Assembly: GCA_006954465.1 (NCBI GenBank)
Contig: LVVU01000069.1
Location: 6,769-13,116 of the forward strand
Length of the DNA stretch: 6,348 nt
Origin: Candidatus Methanoprimaticola hominis
GTDB lineage: Archaea; Thermoplasmatota; Thermoplasmata; Methanomassiliicoccales; Methanomethylophilaceae
Reading direction: 5' to 3'
In this document: positions 5,851 to 6,348 of the stretch, one piece after another
Layout of the letters: each line of letters begins with the position of its first letter
Numbering within the stretch: the stretch's first letter is position 1
Position numbers and translations under genes: made by a program
The notes under the pieces: generated by a model
What the model saw: only the letters and a program-made list of their open reading frames with translations
The model's database searches: none
Told to the model about the DNA's origin: nothing

Positions 5851-6348
5851 ATGACATGCGGATCACATCACGGAAATACAAGGCGTAACGGCAACGGATG
5901 CGGGAGCGGATGCTCCGCAGCACACATCCGCTACAGGAAGCACGTCCTCGTATCGGCTTTGATCCTTTTGTCGATCGTCGCCTCCGCAATTATATTCATC
6001 TCGTTGGACACGCTCGATAGCGAGCCCGACGATTACAAAGGGACGGAATATACCGTCACATATCACAAAGGGGATGGAACGGGTGAGAAGGTCACCGTGA
6101 AATATCGCGGTTCCTTCGTTTCCACCGAGTACAATCCTCAGTTCTGGAAAGACACCATCGAGAAATCCGGAGGAATCGTAGATGGATACTATTCTGATTG
6201 GAATAGGATAGAAGTCTATCAGGTTAACACAACAACGGTATTTGCCGGTTGGAATTATCGCCTGGACTTCGCCGAGACTGGTGATGGATTTGTTGGAACA
6301 GTCGACCCAGGGGATGTTCTCAATAATCCTCCGACCACGACCACAATC
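5851..6348 (+). CDS. Membrane-anchored surface protein, N-terminal part (3' end outside window)
   Basis: The frame stays open from the ATG at 5851 to the window end, giving 166 residues. Residues 1-31 are a polar stretch containing Cys3, His6, His7, Cys17, Cys21 and His25, ending in basic RYRKH. Residues 32-52 form one hydrophobic helix (VLVSALILLSIVASAIIFISL), and 53 onward is acidic and then beta-rich. The basic residues before the helix predict an N-inside, C-outside signal-anchor topology. Residues 66-140 (YTVTYHKGDGTGEKVTVKY, a central GG-I-V-DGYYSDW, and TTTVFAGW) resemble one Listeria-Bacteroides/InlB-type repeat. The segment ends in a Pro/Thr-rich stretch (PPTTTT), possibly a linker to further domains. 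The function is probably at the cell surface, like the two genes upstream, but is unknown. The cytoplasmic Cys/His cluster could bind a metal or be chance. The long structured leader suggests separate regulation from the upstream operon. Confidence 0.75.
   Translation, partial: MTCGSHHGNTRRNGNGCGSGCSAAHIRYRKHVLVSALILLSIVASAIIFISLDTLDSEPDDYKGTEYTVTYHKGDGTGEKVTVKYRGSFVSTEYNPQFWKDTIEKSGGIVDGYYSDWNRIEVYQVNTTTVFAGWNYRLDFAETGDGFVGTVDPGDVLNNPPTTTTI

Noticed and set aside
5504..5888. Two overlapping + strand open frames (116 and 83 codons) in the intergenic array
   Set aside because: They run through the hairpin repeats, which shift frame between units because the spacing is 88; the translations are not protein-like and neither has a good ribosome-binding site.

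Overview
The window reads as a surface-protein (adhesin-like) locus, most likely from a methanogenic archaeon of the Methanomassiliicoccales (Methanomethylophilaceae-like). This assignment is inference. It rests on three large secreted or membrane-anchored beta-rich proteins, InlB/Listeria-Bacteroides-type repeats, and a C-terminal membrane anchor with a short basic tail instead of a bacterial LPXTG sorting signal. Other supports are heavy use of AGG for arginine, GC-rich third positions, strong Shine-Dalgarno sites and a TTG start. A Gram-positive bacterium is not formally excluded. All three genes lie on the + strand.

Positions 1-906 hold the 3' part of a gene that begins before the window. 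It has three 72-residue beta-grasp-like repeats, the first two nearly identical in DNA over part of their length, then a different C-terminal domain with no membrane anchor. Only 14 bases separate it from the second gene (921-5411), whose Shine-Dalgarno site overlaps the first gene's stop codon, so the two are very probably co-transcribed and translationally coupled. The second gene encodes a 1496-residue exported protein: signal peptide, two to three divergent InlB B-repeats, a long beta-helix-like stalk, a Pro-rich linker and one C-terminal transmembrane helix. A plausible picture is a long anchored surface protein with a secreted, unanchored partner.

Positions 5412-5850 (439 bases) hold no convincing gene but are densely structured. 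A perfect GC hairpin with a GGAA tetraloop follows the second gene. Next come a possible TATA-like box and another perfect hairpin. After these lies a three-unit tandem array (about 5621-5850, spacing 88 and 82 bases) made of hairpins joined by a conserved CCCTTCTTACGC linker. Three hairpins in the array show the identical seven-base loop CTCTCAC on stems of different sequence, including a compensatory base-pair change. The third unit runs into the ribosome-binding site and ATG of the third gene. I recognise no known RNA family here. This is the best candidate in the window for something undescribed: a tandem structured leader or small RNA for a surface-protein gene, or an intergenic repeat family.

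Positions 5851-6348 hold the 5' part of a third gene: a Cys/His-containing cytoplasmic N-terminus, one transmembrane helix, and an outward domain resembling the same repeat superfamily. It runs off the window.
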